Positions 44,915 to 54,715 of a stretch of DNA of 64,000 nucleotides are shown in pieces. Source of the stretch: Streptomyces sp. NBC_00557. GTDB taxonomy: Bacteria > Actinomycetota > Actinomycetes > Streptomycetales > Streptomycetaceae. A program made the position numbers and the translations under genes. A model generated the notes under the pieces. That model searched no databases. It was not told the DNA's origin and saw nothing but the letters and a program-made list of their open reading frames with translations. The stretch lies in the NCBI RefSeq assembly GCF_036345995.1, contig NZ_CP107796.1:7626001-7690000 (forward strand), written 5' to 3'. The first letter of the stretch is position 1. Each line of letters opens with the position of its first letter.

Positions 44915-45036
44915 CGGGTCTCATCTCCCGTGTTCTCTGCGATTTCCGGTCCCCACTCGGCTTGCCGCTGGGACGCCCCCCAAACCGGAAATCCCGGACA
45001 CATGGGCAAGCGGTGTCCCGGATTACTTACGCTTGG

Positions 45037-45065
45037 TTGAACAGTCCAGACTGATAAACTTATCG
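45037..45065 (+). promoter_or_regulatory. Promoter with embedded GATAA-AC-TTATC repeat for the MarR operon
   Basis: TTGAAC (45037-45042) and TTATCG (45060-45065) are spaced 17 bp. A short palindrome GATAA-AC-TTATC overlaps the downstream box, a natural place for MarR autorepression. The -10 box ends only 9 bp before the ATG at 45075 and no Shine-Dalgarno motif is present, so a leaderless transcript is likely. Confidence 0.5.
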
Positions 45066-45074
45066 TTAGTAATC

Positions 45075-45497
45075 ATGGACACGGTTGCACTCGCCGCCGC
45101 CCTGCGGCTGGCCATGGGCCGGATCGTGCGCCGACTGCGTCAGGCACACGCGGTCGGCGACGTGACGCTGTCCGGCGTCTCGGTGCTGGCCCGGCTCGCC
45201 CGCACCGGCCCGGACTCGCCCGGCGCGCTCGCCGAACTGGAACGGGTCCGGCCGCAGGCGATGGCCAGCACCCTCGCCGGACTCGAACAGCGCGGCCTGG
45301 TGCGCCGTACGCCCGACACGGCCGACGGCCGCCGGGCCATCGTCTCGATCACCGACGAGGGACGGACCATGCTGGAACAGCGTCGCTCGGAGTCCGTGGG
45401 CCGCCTCGCCCACGCCCTGGACGAGTTCACCGCGCAGGAGCGGCAGGCCCTGCAGGACGCACTGCCCCTGCTCGACCGGCTGGCGGACCGGCTGTGA
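45075..45497 (+). CDS. MarR family transcriptional regulator
   Basis: The 140-residue protein has a winged helix-turn-helix: LSGVSVLARLARTGPDSPGALAELE, then the recognition helix RPQAMASTLAGLEQRGLV and a wing with RRTPDTADGRRAIVSIT. It overlaps the following MFS gene by 4 bp (GTGA), so it almost certainly represses its own efflux operon and responds to the exported compound. It is probably translated from a leaderless mRNA. Confidence 0.93.
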   Translation: MDTVALAAALRLAMGRIVRRLRQAHAVGDVTLSGVSVLARLARTGPDSPGALAELERVRPQAMASTLAGLEQRGLVRRTPDTADGRRAIVSITDEGRTMLEQRRSESVGRLAHALDEFTAQERQALQDALPLLDRLADRL

Positions 45498-47296
45498 CCG
45501 GCGGCGCGCCCGCCGCGGGCATACGCGGACGCCTCCTCGCCCGTTCGGCGCGGCTGAGGGACACGCCGGCGGGTCCCCGCTACAAGTGGATCGCCCTGTC
45601 CAACACCACCCTCGGCGTCCTGATCGCCACGATGGACGCCTCCATCGTGATCATCTCGCTGCCCGCCATCTTCCGCGGCATCGGCCTCGACCCGCTCGCC
45701 GCCGGCAACATCGGCTATCTGCTGTGGATGATCCTCGGCTATCTGCTGGTCTCGGCCGTCCTGGTGGTCGTCCTCGGCCGGCTCGGCGACATGTTCGGCC
45801 GGGTTCGCATCTACAACCTGGGCTTCCTGGTCTTCGCCTGCGCCTCCGTGGCGCTCTCCCTGGACCCCTTCACGGCCGGGGCGGGCGCGCTGTGGCTCAT
45901 CCTGTGGCGCATCGTGCAGGCCTTCGGCGGCTCCATGCTCACCGCCAACTCGGCCGCCATCCTCACCGACGCCTTCCCGGCCCGGCAGCGCGGCATGGCC
46001 CTCGGCGTCAACCAGATCACCGCGCTCGCCGGGCAGTTCCTCGGCCTGCTCGCCGGCGGCCTGCTGGCCGAGGTCGACTGGCGGGCGGTGTTCTGGGTGA
46101 GCGTCCCGGTCAGCGTCACCGGCACCGTCTGGTCGTACCTCAGCCTGCGCGAGACCTCGGCCGGCGGCCGCGGCCGCGTCGACTGGCTCGGCAACCTCAC
46201 CTTCGCCGCAGGCGCCGGCATCCTGCTGGCCGGCATCACCTACGGCATCCAGCCCTACGGCGGCCACCCCACCGGCTGGACCAACCCCTGGGTGCTCACC
46301 GGCCTGATCGGCGGGGTGCTCCTGCTGGTGGCGTTCGTCCGCGTCGAGAGGCGCGTGGCCGAGCCGATGTTCCGGCTGTCGCTGTTCCGGGTGCGGGCGT
46401 TCGCCGCCGGCAACCTGGCCGCCCTGCTGACCGCGATCGCCCGCGGCGGACTGCAGTTCATGCTGATCATCTGGCTGCAGGGCATCTGGCTGCCGCTGCG
46501 CGGCTACGACTTCGAGGACACCCCGCTGTGGGCCGGCATCTTCATGCTGCCGCTCACCGTCGGCTTCCTGGTCGCCGGGCCGGTCTCCGGCTATCTGTCC
46601 GACCGGTTCGGCGCCCGCCTGTTCTCCACCGCAGGACTGCTCGTCGTCGCCGGGTCCTTCCTCGGCCTGCTGGCCCTGCCGGTCGACTTCGACTACGGCG
46701 TCTTCGCGACGCTGCTGCTGCTCAACGGCCTCGGCCAGGGCATGTTCTCCTCGCCGAACACCTCGTCCATCATGGGCAGCGTGCCGGCCCGCTACCGGGG
46801 CGTCGCCTCCGGCATGCGCTCCACCTTCCAGAACTCGGGTACGGCCCTGTCCATCGGCGTCTTCTTCTCGCTGATGGTCTCCGGCCTCGCCGGTTCCCTG
46901 CCCAAGACGCTCAGCAGCGGACTGCAGGCGCACGGCGTGCCCGCGGGGACCGCGCACGAGGTGGCCTCGCTGCCGCCGGTCAGCACCCTGTTCGCCACGT
47001 TCCTCGGCAACAACCCGATCGGCCATCTGCTCGGCGACGGCGGCACCCTGGACCATCTGACCGCCGCCCAGCGAGCCACCCTGACGGGCCACACCTTCTT
47101 CCCCGGGCTGGTCTCCGGGCCCTTCCACCACGGCCTGACCATCGTGTTCGGCGTCGCCGCGGGCATGGCCCTGGTGTCCGCGCTCGCCTCCGCCCTGCGC
47201 GGCGGCCACCAGCGCGCCGACGACGACACCCGGCAGACCGAGCCGGAGCGCACGCCGGAGAACCGGGCCACGGACGCCTCGCCCCGGCCGAGGTAG
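45494..47296 (+). CDS. MFS transporter, DHA2 family, MarR-controlled
   Basis: The 600-residue, 14-TM exporter has ATMDASIVIISLPAIFRGI at helix 1, motif C-like ALAGQFLGLLAGGLLAE and a large periplasmic loop near the C-terminal pair of helices. The end is a hydrophilic tail. It is a putative multidrug efflux pump. The GTG start lies inside the marR stop region, so it is translationally coupled to the regulator. Confidence 0.93.
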   Translation: MTGGAPAAGIRGRLLARSARLRDTPAGPRYKWIALSNTTLGVLIATMDASIVIISLPAIFRGIGLDPLAAGNIGYLLWMILGYLLVSAVLVVVLGRLGDMFGRVRIYNLGFLVFACASVALSLDPFTAGAGALWLILWRIVQAFGGSMLTANSAAILTDAFPARQRGMALGVNQITALAGQFLGLLAGGLLAEVDWRAVFWVSVPVSVTGTVWSYLSLRETSAGGRGRVDWLGNLTFAAGAGILLAGITYGIQPYGGHPTGWTNPWVLTGLIGGVLLLVAFVRVERRVAEPMFRLSLFRVRAFAAGNLAALLTAIARGGLQFMLIIWLQGIWLPLRGYDFEDTPLWAGIFMLPLTVGFLVAGPVSGYLSDRFGARLFSTAGLLVVAGSFLGLLALPVDFDYGVFATLLLLNGLGQGMFSSPNTSSIMGSVPARYRGVASGMRSTFQNSGTALSIGVFFSLMVSGLAGSLPKTLSSGLQAHGVPAGTAHEVASLPPVSTLFATFLGNNPIGHLLGDGGTLDHLTAAQRATLTGHTFFPGLVSGPFHHGLTIVFGVAAGMALVSALASALRGGHQRADDDTRQTEPERTPENRATDASPRPR

Positions 47297-47459
47297 GTGC
47301 ACACCCCGCGGCGCGCGGGACCGGACACGGCGAAGCTCCCCCGGCACTTCTCCGAACCGAGGGAGCCGCGGACCCGCGACCCCGGGGCGCGGCCATCTTC
47401 CAGTGTGCGCCGCCGGGACGAGCGCCGGCCACAGCCGTCGGCCGACTGCCGACGGGCGG

Positions 47460-48083
47460 TCAGCGCTCGCGGCGCCGGCGTACGACGTGCCGTACGGCGA
47501 AGGCCGCGATCAGCACCGCGGCGGCGACGAGGACATAGAGCTGGTAGCGGGCGACCTCGTCGTAGACGGTCGTGATGTGGCTGCCGACGAGATACGACAG
47601 GGTGGTCCACAGGCCCACCCAGAGAGCCGCGCCGAGGGCGTTGAAGGCGAGGAACCGGCGCCAGCGCATGCCCGTGGTGCCGGCGATGATGCCGTTGGCC
47701 TGGCGCAGACCCTCGATGAACCGGGCCACGGTCACGATCTTGCCGCCGTGCCGGCCGAAGAACTCCTCGGCGGCCTGGAACCGCTTGGGTGTCAGGAAGA
47801 CATACCGCCCCCACCGGTGCACGAAGGCGCGCCCGCCGAGATGGCCGATCACATAGCCGATGTTGTCCCCGACCACGGCCGCCGCGAAGGCGATGACCGC
47901 CACGGCCACGATGTTCAGCCGCCCCGCGCCCGCGTACACGCCCGCGGCCAGCAGGATCGTCTCGCCGGGTGCGGGGACCCCGAAGTCCTCCACCAGGATC
48001 ACGGCCCCCACGGCCCAGTAGCCGTAGTGGCCGAGCAGCGGCGCCAGATGCGCGAGCGGGCCCGGAAGCGGTGGGGCGGCCAT
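47460..48083 (-). CDS. DedA family (VTT domain) membrane protein
   Basis: The 207-residue protein has an N-terminal re-entrant segment with VEDFGVPAPGETILLAAG and the internal motif GRHGGKIVTVARFIEGLRQANGIIAG. It also has four or five helices, matching DedA/SNARE-associated proteins, some of which are undecaprenyl-phosphate or phospholipid flippases. It ends in a basic tail. It is monocistronic. Confidence 0.93.
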   Translation of the reverse strand: MAAPPLPGPLAHLAPLLGHYGYWAVGAVILVEDFGVPAPGETILLAAGVYAGAGRLNIVAVAVIAFAAAVVGDNIGYVIGHLGGRAFVHRWGRYVFLTPKRFQAAEEFFGRHGGKIVTVARFIEGLRQANGIIAGTTGMRWRRFLAFNALGAALWVGLWTTLSYLVGSHITTVYDEVARYQLYVLVAAAVLIAAFAVRHVVRRRRER

Positions 48084-48144
48084 GCCTCCACGGTAGCCTC
48101 GGCCGCGCGCACCGGCGGGGCGCGGTCGCCGGGCGGGGGAGCGG

Positions 48145-48327
48145 CTACGACTCGGAGCGGATCATGCCCTCGCCCTCGGCGGGGGCGCCCTGGCACATGT
48201 GGCAGAGCTCGTGGGTCCCGTCGCGGGTGACGATGGTGCCCCAGCCGAGACACACTTCGCAGTCGCGGGCGAGGCCGATGTCGGGGCGGGGAGGCAGGAA
48301 GGGGCTGCGGTGGGCTCCGTGCGCCAT
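48145..48327 (-). CDS. Small zinc-ribbon-like protein, 60 aa
   Basis: The 60-residue protein has CEVCLGWGTIV and CHMCQG, two CxxC pairs spaced as in a zinc ribbon. The sequence is typical of a conserved small streptomycete protein. The ATG at 48327 has GAGGAG about 12 nt upstream; an upstream in-frame start at 48411 looks less likely. Function is unknown. Confidence 0.65.
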   Translation of the reverse strand: MAHGAHRSPFLPPRPDIGLARDCEVCLGWGTIVTRDGTHELCHMCQGAPAEGEGMIRSES

Positions 48328-48499
48328 AGGGTGAGCGGCTCCTCGGAAGTCGCGTGAGAACGGTGAGCGTGCTGTCGTCCGCACTGACAACGCTGTCCGT
48401 ATGACGTCCATTATGTCCTATTTATTCCTGCTGTCAGTGACGAATCTCACGAGCGCCCTTCCGCGCCCGCAGCCGCCCGCCCCGCCCACCGCATCCGGC

Positions 48500-49543
48500 T
48501 CAGCCCATCCGGCCCAGCCGGGCCTCCCGCCACAGGTCCACGCCGCCGTCGGTCGCGTAGGTGTCGATCTCGGCCAGTTCCTCCGCGTCGAACGCCGGGT
48601 TCTCCAGTGCGGCGACGTTCTGCTCCAGCTGCTCGGTCCGGGAGGCGCCGATGACGACGGACGTCACCCGCCCGTCGCGCAGCGCCCAGGCCAGCGCCAG
48701 CTGCGCCAGCGTCTGACCGCGCCGGGCCGCGATGTCGTTCAGGGCCCGCAGCCGCCGCAGCATGTCGTCCGTCAGCCACGAGGGGTCGAACGACGTGCCG
48801 CGCGCCGCCCGCGAGTCCTCGGGCACCCCGTGCAGATAGCGCCCGGTCAGCAGGCCCTGGGCCAGCGCCGTGAAGCCGATGACCCCGAAACCCTCCTCCT
48901 CGGCCGCCTCCAGCAGGCCGTCCGTCTCGATCCAGCGGTTGAGCATGCTGTACGACGGCTGGTGGATCAGCAGCGGGGTGCCCAGCTCCCGCAGGATCGC
49001 CGCGGCCTGCCGGGTGCGCTCCGCGTCGTACGAGGAGATGCCGACGTACAGCGCCTTGCCCTGGCGTACGGCGGTGTCGAGCGCCCCCATCGTCTCCTCC
49101 AGCGGCGTGGACGCGTCCAGCCGGTGCGAGTAGAAGATGTCCACGTAGTCCACGCCCATCCGGCGCAGCGACTGGTCCAGCGAGGCCAGCAGGTACTTCC
49201 GGGAGCCGCCGCCCTGCCCGTAGGGGCCGGGCCACATGTCCCAGCCCGCCTTGGTGGAGATCACCAGCTCGTCCCGGTACGGCGCGAGGTCCCGCTTCAG
49301 CAGCCGGCCGAAGTTCAGCTCGGCCGCGCCGTACGGCGGCCCGTAGTTGTTGGCCAGGTCGTGGTGGGTGATCCCGAGGTCGAAGGCGCGCAGCGCGATC
49401 TCGCGCTGGGTCTCGAAGGGGCGGTCGTCGCCGAAGTTGTGCCAGTAGCCCAGGGACAGGACGGGCAGGTCCAGCCCCGAGCGGCCGGTGCGCCGGTAGC
49501 GCATGGTGCCGTCGTAGCGTGCGGGGTCCGCGACATGGGTCAT
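48500..49543 (-). CDS. Aldo/keto reductase (YghZ/L-glyceraldehyde-3-phosphate reductase-like)
   Basis: The 347-residue TIM-barrel NADPH enzyme has the tetrad Asp and Tyr in ITHHDLANNYGPPYG, STKAGWDMWPG with Lys, and YSHRLDASTPLEETM with His. The C-terminal SVVIGASRTEQLEQN is the NADPH site. WPGPYG and the RKYLLASLDQSLRRM segment are characteristic of the YghZ branch, which reduces small aldehydes such as methylglyoxal or L-glyceraldehyde 3-phosphate. The start is ATG at 49543. It is divergent from the MHS transporter. Confidence 0.93.
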   Translation of the reverse strand: MTHVADPARYDGTMRYRRTGRSGLDLPVLSLGYWHNFGDDRPFETQREIALRAFDLGITHHDLANNYGPPYGAAELNFGRLLKRDLAPYRDELVISTKAGWDMWPGPYGQGGGSRKYLLASLDQSLRRMGVDYVDIFYSHRLDASTPLEETMGALDTAVRQGKALYVGISSYDAERTRQAAAILRELGTPLLIHQPSYSMLNRWIETDGLLEAAEEEGFGVIGFTALAQGLLTGRYLHGVPEDSRAARGTSFDPSWLTDDMLRRLRALNDIAARRGQTLAQLALAWALRDGRVTSVVIGASRTEQLEQNVAALENPAFDAEELAEIDTYATDGGVDLWREARLGRMG

Positions 49544-49723
49544 CGGGTCTTCTCCGGGTGGTGCCGTGGTGGTCGCCCCTCCGGTGCGCGGACGGGCCCG
49601 TCCACCCTGCGCCCGCGCGCACCGCAAGTCCAACCGCCGCACGCGATGGGATTGAGCGGTTCCGTTTCTGAATCGCCCGAGGGGGCAGGCGGTGACCGGT
49701 GGACCGACGGAAGGAGGCGTTTC

Positions 49724-51241
49724 GTGAGCGAGGCGAGGCTGGACGGGCGGGCGCCGGGGGCCGTGATGCGGCTGCCCCGCCAGGTCCGTGACGAGCTGAT
49801 CCGCAGGGTCCGGGGCCGGCGGGCCTTCGGCAAGGACGACATCCAGGTCGTCGAGCCGCCGCTGCTGCGCCGCGCCGTGGGCGCCTCGGCGCTCGGGAAC
49901 TGCATGGAGTGGTTCGACTTCGGCGTCTACAGCTATCTCGCCGCCACCCTCGGCAAGGTGTTCTTCCCCGGCGCCTCCCCGGCCGCCCAGGTCATCTCCT
50001 CCTTCGCGACCTTCGCCGCCGCCTTCGTCGTCCGGCCGCTCGGCGGCCTGGTGTTCGGGCCGCTCGGCGACCGCATCGGCCGGCAGAAGGTGCTCGCCAC
50101 CACCATGATCCTGATGGCGGTGGGCACCTTCGCCATCGGCGTCATCCCCGGCTACGGCACGATCGGCATCGCCGCGCCGATGCTGCTCCTGCTGGCCCGC
50201 ATGGTCCAGGGCTTCTCCACCGGTGGTGAGTACGGCGGCGCCACCACCTTCGTCGCCGAGTACTCGCCGGACCGCAGGCGGGGTTTCCTCTCCAGCTGGC
50301 TCGACTTCGGCACGTTCGTCGGCTACTCGCTCGGCTCGGCCGTGGTCACCGTGCTCAACCTCGCCCTGACGGACGCTCAGATGCTGTCCTGGGGCTGGCG
50401 GATCCCGTTCCTGGTCGCCGGGCCGCTCGGCGTGATCGGCCTCTACATGCGGCTCAAGCTGGAGGAGTCCCCGGCCTTCCAGAAGCAGCTGGACGAACAC
50501 GAGAAGGCGCTGGCGCAGGAGTCGGCGCGCAGCGAGTTCAAGGACATCATCCGCGGCCACTGGCGGGAACTGCTCGTCTGCATGGGCCTGGTGCTGCTGT
50601 ACAACGTCACCAACTACATGGTCACCGGCTATCTGCCGACCTATGCGACCGAGACCCTGCACCGCTCCAGCGGCACGGCGGACCTCCTGGTGCTGGTCGG
50701 CATGGTCTGGATCGTCGTGCTGATCACCTTCATCGGCCGGCTCAGCGACCGCGTCGGCAGGCGGCCCATATACGGTGTCTCCGCCGCCGCGATGATCGTG
50801 CTGGCCGTGCCCTCCTTCCTGCTCATCAAGGCGCAGGGCACCTGGCCGCCGTACCTCGGGGTGCTCGTGCTGTCCACCCTGCTGGCCTGCTTCGCCGCGC
50901 CGAGCGCGGCCACGCTGCCCGCCCTGTTCCCCACCGCCGTCCGGTACGCGGCCATGGGCATCGGCTTCAACGTCGCCGTCTCCGCCTTCGGCGGCACCAC
51001 CCCGCTGGTCACGGCCGCGCTGGTCACCGCCACCCATGACGACCTGATGCCCGCGTACTACCTGATGCTCGCCGGTGCCATCGGCCTGCTGACGGTGAAG
51101 TTCCTCCCGGAGAGCGCCCAGGTGCCGCTCAAGGGCTCGCAGCCGATGGTCGGCTCGCGCGAGGAGCGCAGCGAACTCATCACCGTGTCACGGCAGTTGT
51201 CGACCCTGGCGGAGCACGGGGACGGCGCGCGCAGGCGCTGA
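49724..51241 (+). CDS. MFS transporter, metabolite:H+ symporter (MHS) family
   Basis: The 505-residue, 12-TM protein is paralogous to the one at 36.9 kb. Both have ALGN-MEW-DFG-YSYLA in helix 1, GPLGDRIGR and QGFSTGGEYGGATTFVAEYSPDRRRGF. The last third is followed by a charged tail. Substrates are probably osmolytes or organic acids. AAGGAGG precedes the GTG start at 49724. It is divergent from the aldo/keto reductase. Confidence 0.92.
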   Translation: MSEARLDGRAPGAVMRLPRQVRDELIRRVRGRRAFGKDDIQVVEPPLLRRAVGASALGNCMEWFDFGVYSYLAATLGKVFFPGASPAAQVISSFATFAAAFVVRPLGGLVFGPLGDRIGRQKVLATTMILMAVGTFAIGVIPGYGTIGIAAPMLLLLARMVQGFSTGGEYGGATTFVAEYSPDRRRGFLSSWLDFGTFVGYSLGSAVVTVLNLALTDAQMLSWGWRIPFLVAGPLGVIGLYMRLKLEESPAFQKQLDEHEKALAQESARSEFKDIIRGHWRELLVCMGLVLLYNVTNYMVTGYLPTYATETLHRSSGTADLLVLVGMVWIVVLITFIGRLSDRVGRRPIYGVSAAAMIVLAVPSFLLIKAQGTWPPYLGVLVLSTLLACFAAPSAATLPALFPTAVRYAAMGIGFNVAVSAFGGTTPLVTAALVTATHDDLMPAYYLMLAGAIGLLTVKFLPESAQVPLKGSQPMVGSREERSELITVSRQLSTLAEHGDGARRR

Positions 51242-51318
51242 CGCGGCACCGCCGTCCCGTCGTCGTTCGATCCTACGAACTTCTCGCGCACCGGGTTACC
51301 GCGCTCCGCCACGTTTGA

Positions 51319-51333
51319 TAGGAAACTTTCCTA
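51319..51333. promoter_or_regulatory. CsnR-type operator of the chitosanase gene
   Basis: TAGGAAA-C-TTTCCTA is a perfect odd-centred palindrome 59 bp before the chitosanase start. It resembles the operator described for CsnR, the ROK-family regulator of chitosanase genes in Streptomyces. CsnR itself is not in the window. Confidence 0.75.
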
Positions 51334-51392
51334 CCAGAGCTGGTGCGAGCCAACTCCCGCTGCCCACCCCCCACTTCCCCAGGAGTCCTGTG

Positions 51393-52244
51393 GTGAACGC
51401 CGACCGCGAGACAGCAGCCCCCGCCCACATCTCCCGCCGCAGCGTCGTCGCCCTGCTCGGCGCCGGCGTCGCCTCCGGCGCCCTGCTGGTGTCCCAGCGC
51501 GCCACCGCCGCCCCGGCCGCCGCACCGGCCGCCGCACCGGGCCTCGACGACCCGGCGAAGAAGGAGATCGCCATGGAACTGGTGTCGAGCGCGGAGAACT
51601 CCTCGCTCGACTGGAAGGCCCAGTACAAGTACATCGAGGACATCGGGGACGGCCGCGGCTACACCGCCGGCATCATCGGGTTCTGTTCCGGCACCGGCGA
51701 CATGCTCGAGGTGGTCCAGCTCTACGCCGACCGCAAACCCGGCAACGGCCTCGCCAAGTACCTGCCCGCCCTGCGCAAGGTCAACGGCACCGACTCGCAC
51801 GCGGGCCTGGACCCGAACTTCCCCAAGGACTGGCGCAAGGCCGCCCAGGACCCGGTGTTCCAGCAGTGCCAGAACGACGAACGCGACCGGGTCTACTTCG
51901 ACCCCGCCGTCGCCCGGGGCAAGGCCGACGGACTGCGCGCCCTCGGCCAGTTCTGCTACTACGACGCCATCGTCATGCACGGCGACGGCGACGACCCCAC
52001 CAGCTTCCGCAACATCCGGGCGCGCGCCCTGCGCAGCGCCCGGCCGCCGGCGCAGGGCGGCGACGAGAAGACGTACCTCAACGCCTTCCTCGACGCCCGG
52101 GTGTGGGCGATGAAGCAGGAGGAGGCGCACAGCGACACCAGCCGTGTCGACACCGAGCAGCGGGTCTTCCTGCGCAAGGGCAACCTCGACCTGAACACCC
52201 CGCTCGACTGGAAGGTGTACGGCGACAGTTACCACATCGGCTGA
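51393..52244 (+). CDS. csnA: GH46 chitosanase, Tat-exported
   Basis: The 283-residue protein carries a twin-arginine signal (SRRSVVALLGAG, cleavage near ATAAP) and a GH46 domain beginning GLDDPAKKEIAMELVSSAENSS. The catalytic acid E68 and base D86 (DIGDGRGYTAG) are spaced 18 residues as in the characterised streptomycete enzymes. It hydrolyses beta-1,4-glucosamine links of chitosan outside the cell. AGGAG precedes the GTG at 51393 (an adjacent GTG at 51390 is possible). It is under a CsnR-type operator and is monocistronic. Confidence 0.95.
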   Translation: MNADRETAAPAHISRRSVVALLGAGVASGALLVSQRATAAPAAAPAAAPGLDDPAKKEIAMELVSSAENSSLDWKAQYKYIEDIGDGRGYTAGIIGFCSGTGDMLEVVQLYADRKPGNGLAKYLPALRKVNGTDSHAGLDPNFPKDWRKAAQDPVFQQCQNDERDRVYFDPAVARGKADGLRALGQFCYYDAIVMHGDGDDPTSFRNIRARALRSARPPAQGGDEKTYLNAFLDARVWAMKQEEAHSDTSRVDTEQRVFLRKGNLDLNTPLDWKVYGDSYHIG

Positions 52245-52254
52245 CGCGCGGGCG

Positions 52255-52875
52255 TCATGAGACGTGCGGCAGGCCGGCGGGAGCGGGCACCTGGCCCCCC
52301 GCGCCGAACCCGGCGGCCTGCCGCACCGTGATGCGCTGGATCAGCACGACCGCCAGGGCGGCGGCCGTAAGGTCCAGGGACTCGGACGCCACCAGCAGGG
52401 ACGGCGAGGTTCCGCCGGCCAGGTTCACGGCGGCGAGTGCCAGCAGCGCGTGCCCGACCCAGGCCGCCCACCAGACGTTCACGAGAAGGTCTCCGCGGCC
52501 CGCGTCCGCGCCGTCGGGTGCGCTCGCGCGCTGGACGTCCCGTACCAGCCCGCGCGGCGCCCAGAGGTTGAGCACCGGTATCAGCCAGAGCAGTACGGCC
52601 CAGCCGACGGAACCGGGAACCCGGCCCGGCGAGAGCAGTTCGGCGTTGCGCCGGCAGCGGACGAACCACAGCAGGAACAGCACGACCGCGGCCGTCATCA
52701 GATTCACGTAGATCATCGACACCCGGGCGGAGCCGGCGGCCGTCGCGGCCGACGGGTGCAGCAGACGGGCACGGACGTCCAGCGCCCGGACCAGCCCGGC
52801 ACCGGCGGCGGCGAGCACGGCGAGCTGGGCGCAACGAGCGAGGAGCCAAGGAGCTCTGACGGAGGATCCGGTCAC
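52255..52875 (-). CDS. DUF4328 domain membrane protein
   Basis: The 206-residue protein has about five transmembrane helices. NLMTAAVVLFLLWFVRCRRNAE and WAVLLWLIPVLNLWAPRGLVRDV match DUF4328, a streptomycete membrane family of unknown function. The GTG start at 52875 has only a weak AGG upstream. It converges on the chitosanase gene with 10 bp between stops. Confidence 0.82.
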   Translation of the reverse strand: MTGSSVRAPWLLARCAQLAVLAAAGAGLVRALDVRARLLHPSAATAAGSARVSMIYVNLMTAAVVLFLLWFVRCRRNAELLSPGRVPGSVGWAVLLWLIPVLNLWAPRGLVRDVQRASAPDGADAGRGDLLVNVWWAAWVGHALLALAAVNLAGGTSPSLLVASESLDLTAAALAVVLIQRITVRQAAGFGAGGQVPAPAGLPHVS

Positions 52876-53031
52876 GGTGAGACCTGTCTGTGGAAGGCGT
52901 CCCGCACGGCGGCGGGCCTGCGGGAAAGATCGCGGCACCGGATCATAGGGCGGGGTGCACTCGCGTGTCAGGGGCCTGACCGGGAAAGATGGGCGTGAGC
53001 GATCGATCCGACGACGCGGAGGAGCGGACTC

Positions 53032-54672
53032 ATGCCGCACGAGCGAGCCGGCCGGCCGGCCGGTCCCGAGGACCTTGTCGACGTTGCCCGGCTGGTCACG
53101 GCGTACTACGCACTGCACCCGGACCCGGCCGACCCGGCACAGCGGGTGGCGTTCGGCACCTCCGGCCACCGGGGCTCGTCCCTGGCGAGCGCCTTCAACG
53201 AGGACCACATCGCCGCCACCAGCCAGGCCATCTGCGAGTACCGCGCGCAGCAGGGGACCGACGGCCCGCTGTTCCTCGGCGCCGACACCCACGCCCTGTC
53301 CGAGCCCGCGAAGGTCACCGCGCTGGAGGTGTTCGCCGCCAACGGCGTCACCGTGCTCGTCGACAGCGCCGACGGGTACACGCCGACCCCGGCCGTCTCG
53401 CACGCGATCCTCACCCACAACCGGGGCCGCACCACCGGCCTGGCGGACGGCGTGGTCGTCACCCCGTCCCACAACCCGCCCGCCGACGGCGGCTTCAAGT
53501 ACAACCCGCCCAGCGGCGGCCCCGCGGCCTCCGACGCCACCTCCTGGATCCAGGACCGGGCCAACGAGATCATCACCGGCGGCCTGAAGGACGTACGCCG
53601 GGTGCCGTACGCGCGGGCGCTGGCGGCGCAGACGACCGGGCGGTACGACTTCCTCGGCGCCTACGTCGGCGATCTGCCGAGCGTGCTGGACCTGGACGCC
53701 GTGCGCACGGCCGGGGTCCGCATCGGCGCCGACCCGCTCGGCGGGGCCTCCGTGGCCTACTGGGGGCGCATCGCCGAACAGCACGGCATCGACCTCACCG
53801 TGGTCAACCCGCACACCGACCCCACCTGGCGGTTCATGACGCTGGACTGGGACGGCCGGATCCGCATGGACTGCTCCTCGCCGTACGCGATGGCCTCCCT
53901 GATCGACCGGCGCGACCGGTTCCGCATCGCCACCGGCAACGACGCCGACGCCGACCGGCACGGCATCGTCACCCCCGACGCGGGCCTGATGAACCCCAAC
54001 CACTACCTCGCGGTCGCCATCTCCTACCTCTACCGGCACCGCGACCGCTGGCCCTCGGACGCCGGCATCGGCAAGACGCTGGTGTCCTCCACGATGATCG
54101 ACCGCGTGGCCGCCGACCTCGGCCGGCGGCTCGTCGAGGTGCCGGTCGGGTTCAAGTGGTTCGTGGACGGACTGGCCGGCGGCACCCTCGGCTTCGGCGG
54201 CGAGGAGTCCGCCGGCGCCTCCTTCCTGCGCCGGGACGGATCGGTGTGGACCACCGACAAGGACGGCATCCTCCTCGCCCTGCTCGCCTCCGAGATCACG
54301 GCCGTCACCGACCGGACCCCGTCGGAGCACTACGCAGACCTGACCGCCCGCTTCGGCGAACCCGCCTACGCCCGCACCGACGCGCCCGCGACCCGCGAAC
54401 AGAAGGCGCTGCTGGGCAGGCTGTCACCGGCCCAGGTCACCGCCGACACGCTCGCCGGGGAGGCCGTCACGGCGGTGCTGACCGAGGCGCCCGGCAACGG
54501 CGCCGCGATCGGCGGCATCAAGGTCACCACCGACAACGCCTGGTTCGCGGCCCGCCCTTCGGGCACCGAGGACGTCTACAAGGTCTACGCCGAGTCCTTC
54601 CTCGGCCCCGACCACCTCGCCCGGGTGCAGGAGGAGGCCCAGGCGGTGGTGCTGGGCGCGCTGGGCGGCTGA
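53032..54672 (+). CDS. pgm: Phosphoglucomutase (alpha-D-glucose phosphate-specific)
   Basis: The 546-residue protein interconverts glucose 1- and 6-phosphate. [13 protein letters not shown] is the N-terminal family signature, [19 protein letters not shown] carries the phosphoserine, and [10 protein letters not shown] is the metal-binding loop. The C-terminal domain has [17 protein letters not shown], which binds the phosphate. GGAGGAG precedes the ATG. It links glycogen, trehalose and cell-wall sugar pathways. It is followed by a hairpin terminator. Confidence 0.97.
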   Translation: MPHERAGRPAGPEDLVDVARLVTAYYALHPDPADPAQRVAFGTSGHRGSSLASAFNEDHIAATSQAICEYRAQQGTDGPLFLGADTHALSEPAKVTALEVFAANGVTVLVDSADGYTPTPAVSHAILTHNRGRTTGLADGVVVTPSHNPPADGGFKYNPPSGGPAASDATSWIQDRANEIITGGLKDVRRVPYARALAAQTTGRYDFLGAYVGDLPSVLDLDAVRTAGVRIGADPLGGASVAYWGRIAEQHGIDLTVVNPHTDPTWRFMTLDWDGRIRMDCSSPYAMASLIDRRDRFRIATGNDADADRHGIVTPDAGLMNPNHYLAVAISYLYRHRDRWPSDAGIGKTLVSSTMIDRVAADLGRRLVEVPVGFKWFVDGLAGGTLGFGGEESAGASFLRRDGSVWTTDKDGILLALLASEITAVTDRTPSEHYADLTARFGEPAYARTDAPATREQKALLGRLSPAQVTADTLAGEAVTAVLTEAPGNGAAIGGIKVTTDNAWFAARPSGTEDVYKVYAESFLGPDHLARVQEEAQAVVLGALGG

Positions 54673-54679
54673 ACGGAGA

Positions 54680-54707
54680 GCGGGGCCGTCCGATGCGGCG
54701 GCCCCGC
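54680..54707. terminator. Terminator hairpin between pgm and the SGNH lipase
   Basis: A 9-bp perfect stem (54680-54688 with 54699-54707, arm GCGGGGCCG) with a 10-nt loop lies between two convergent genes. Confidence 0.6.
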
Positions 54708-54715
54708 GCCCGGAC

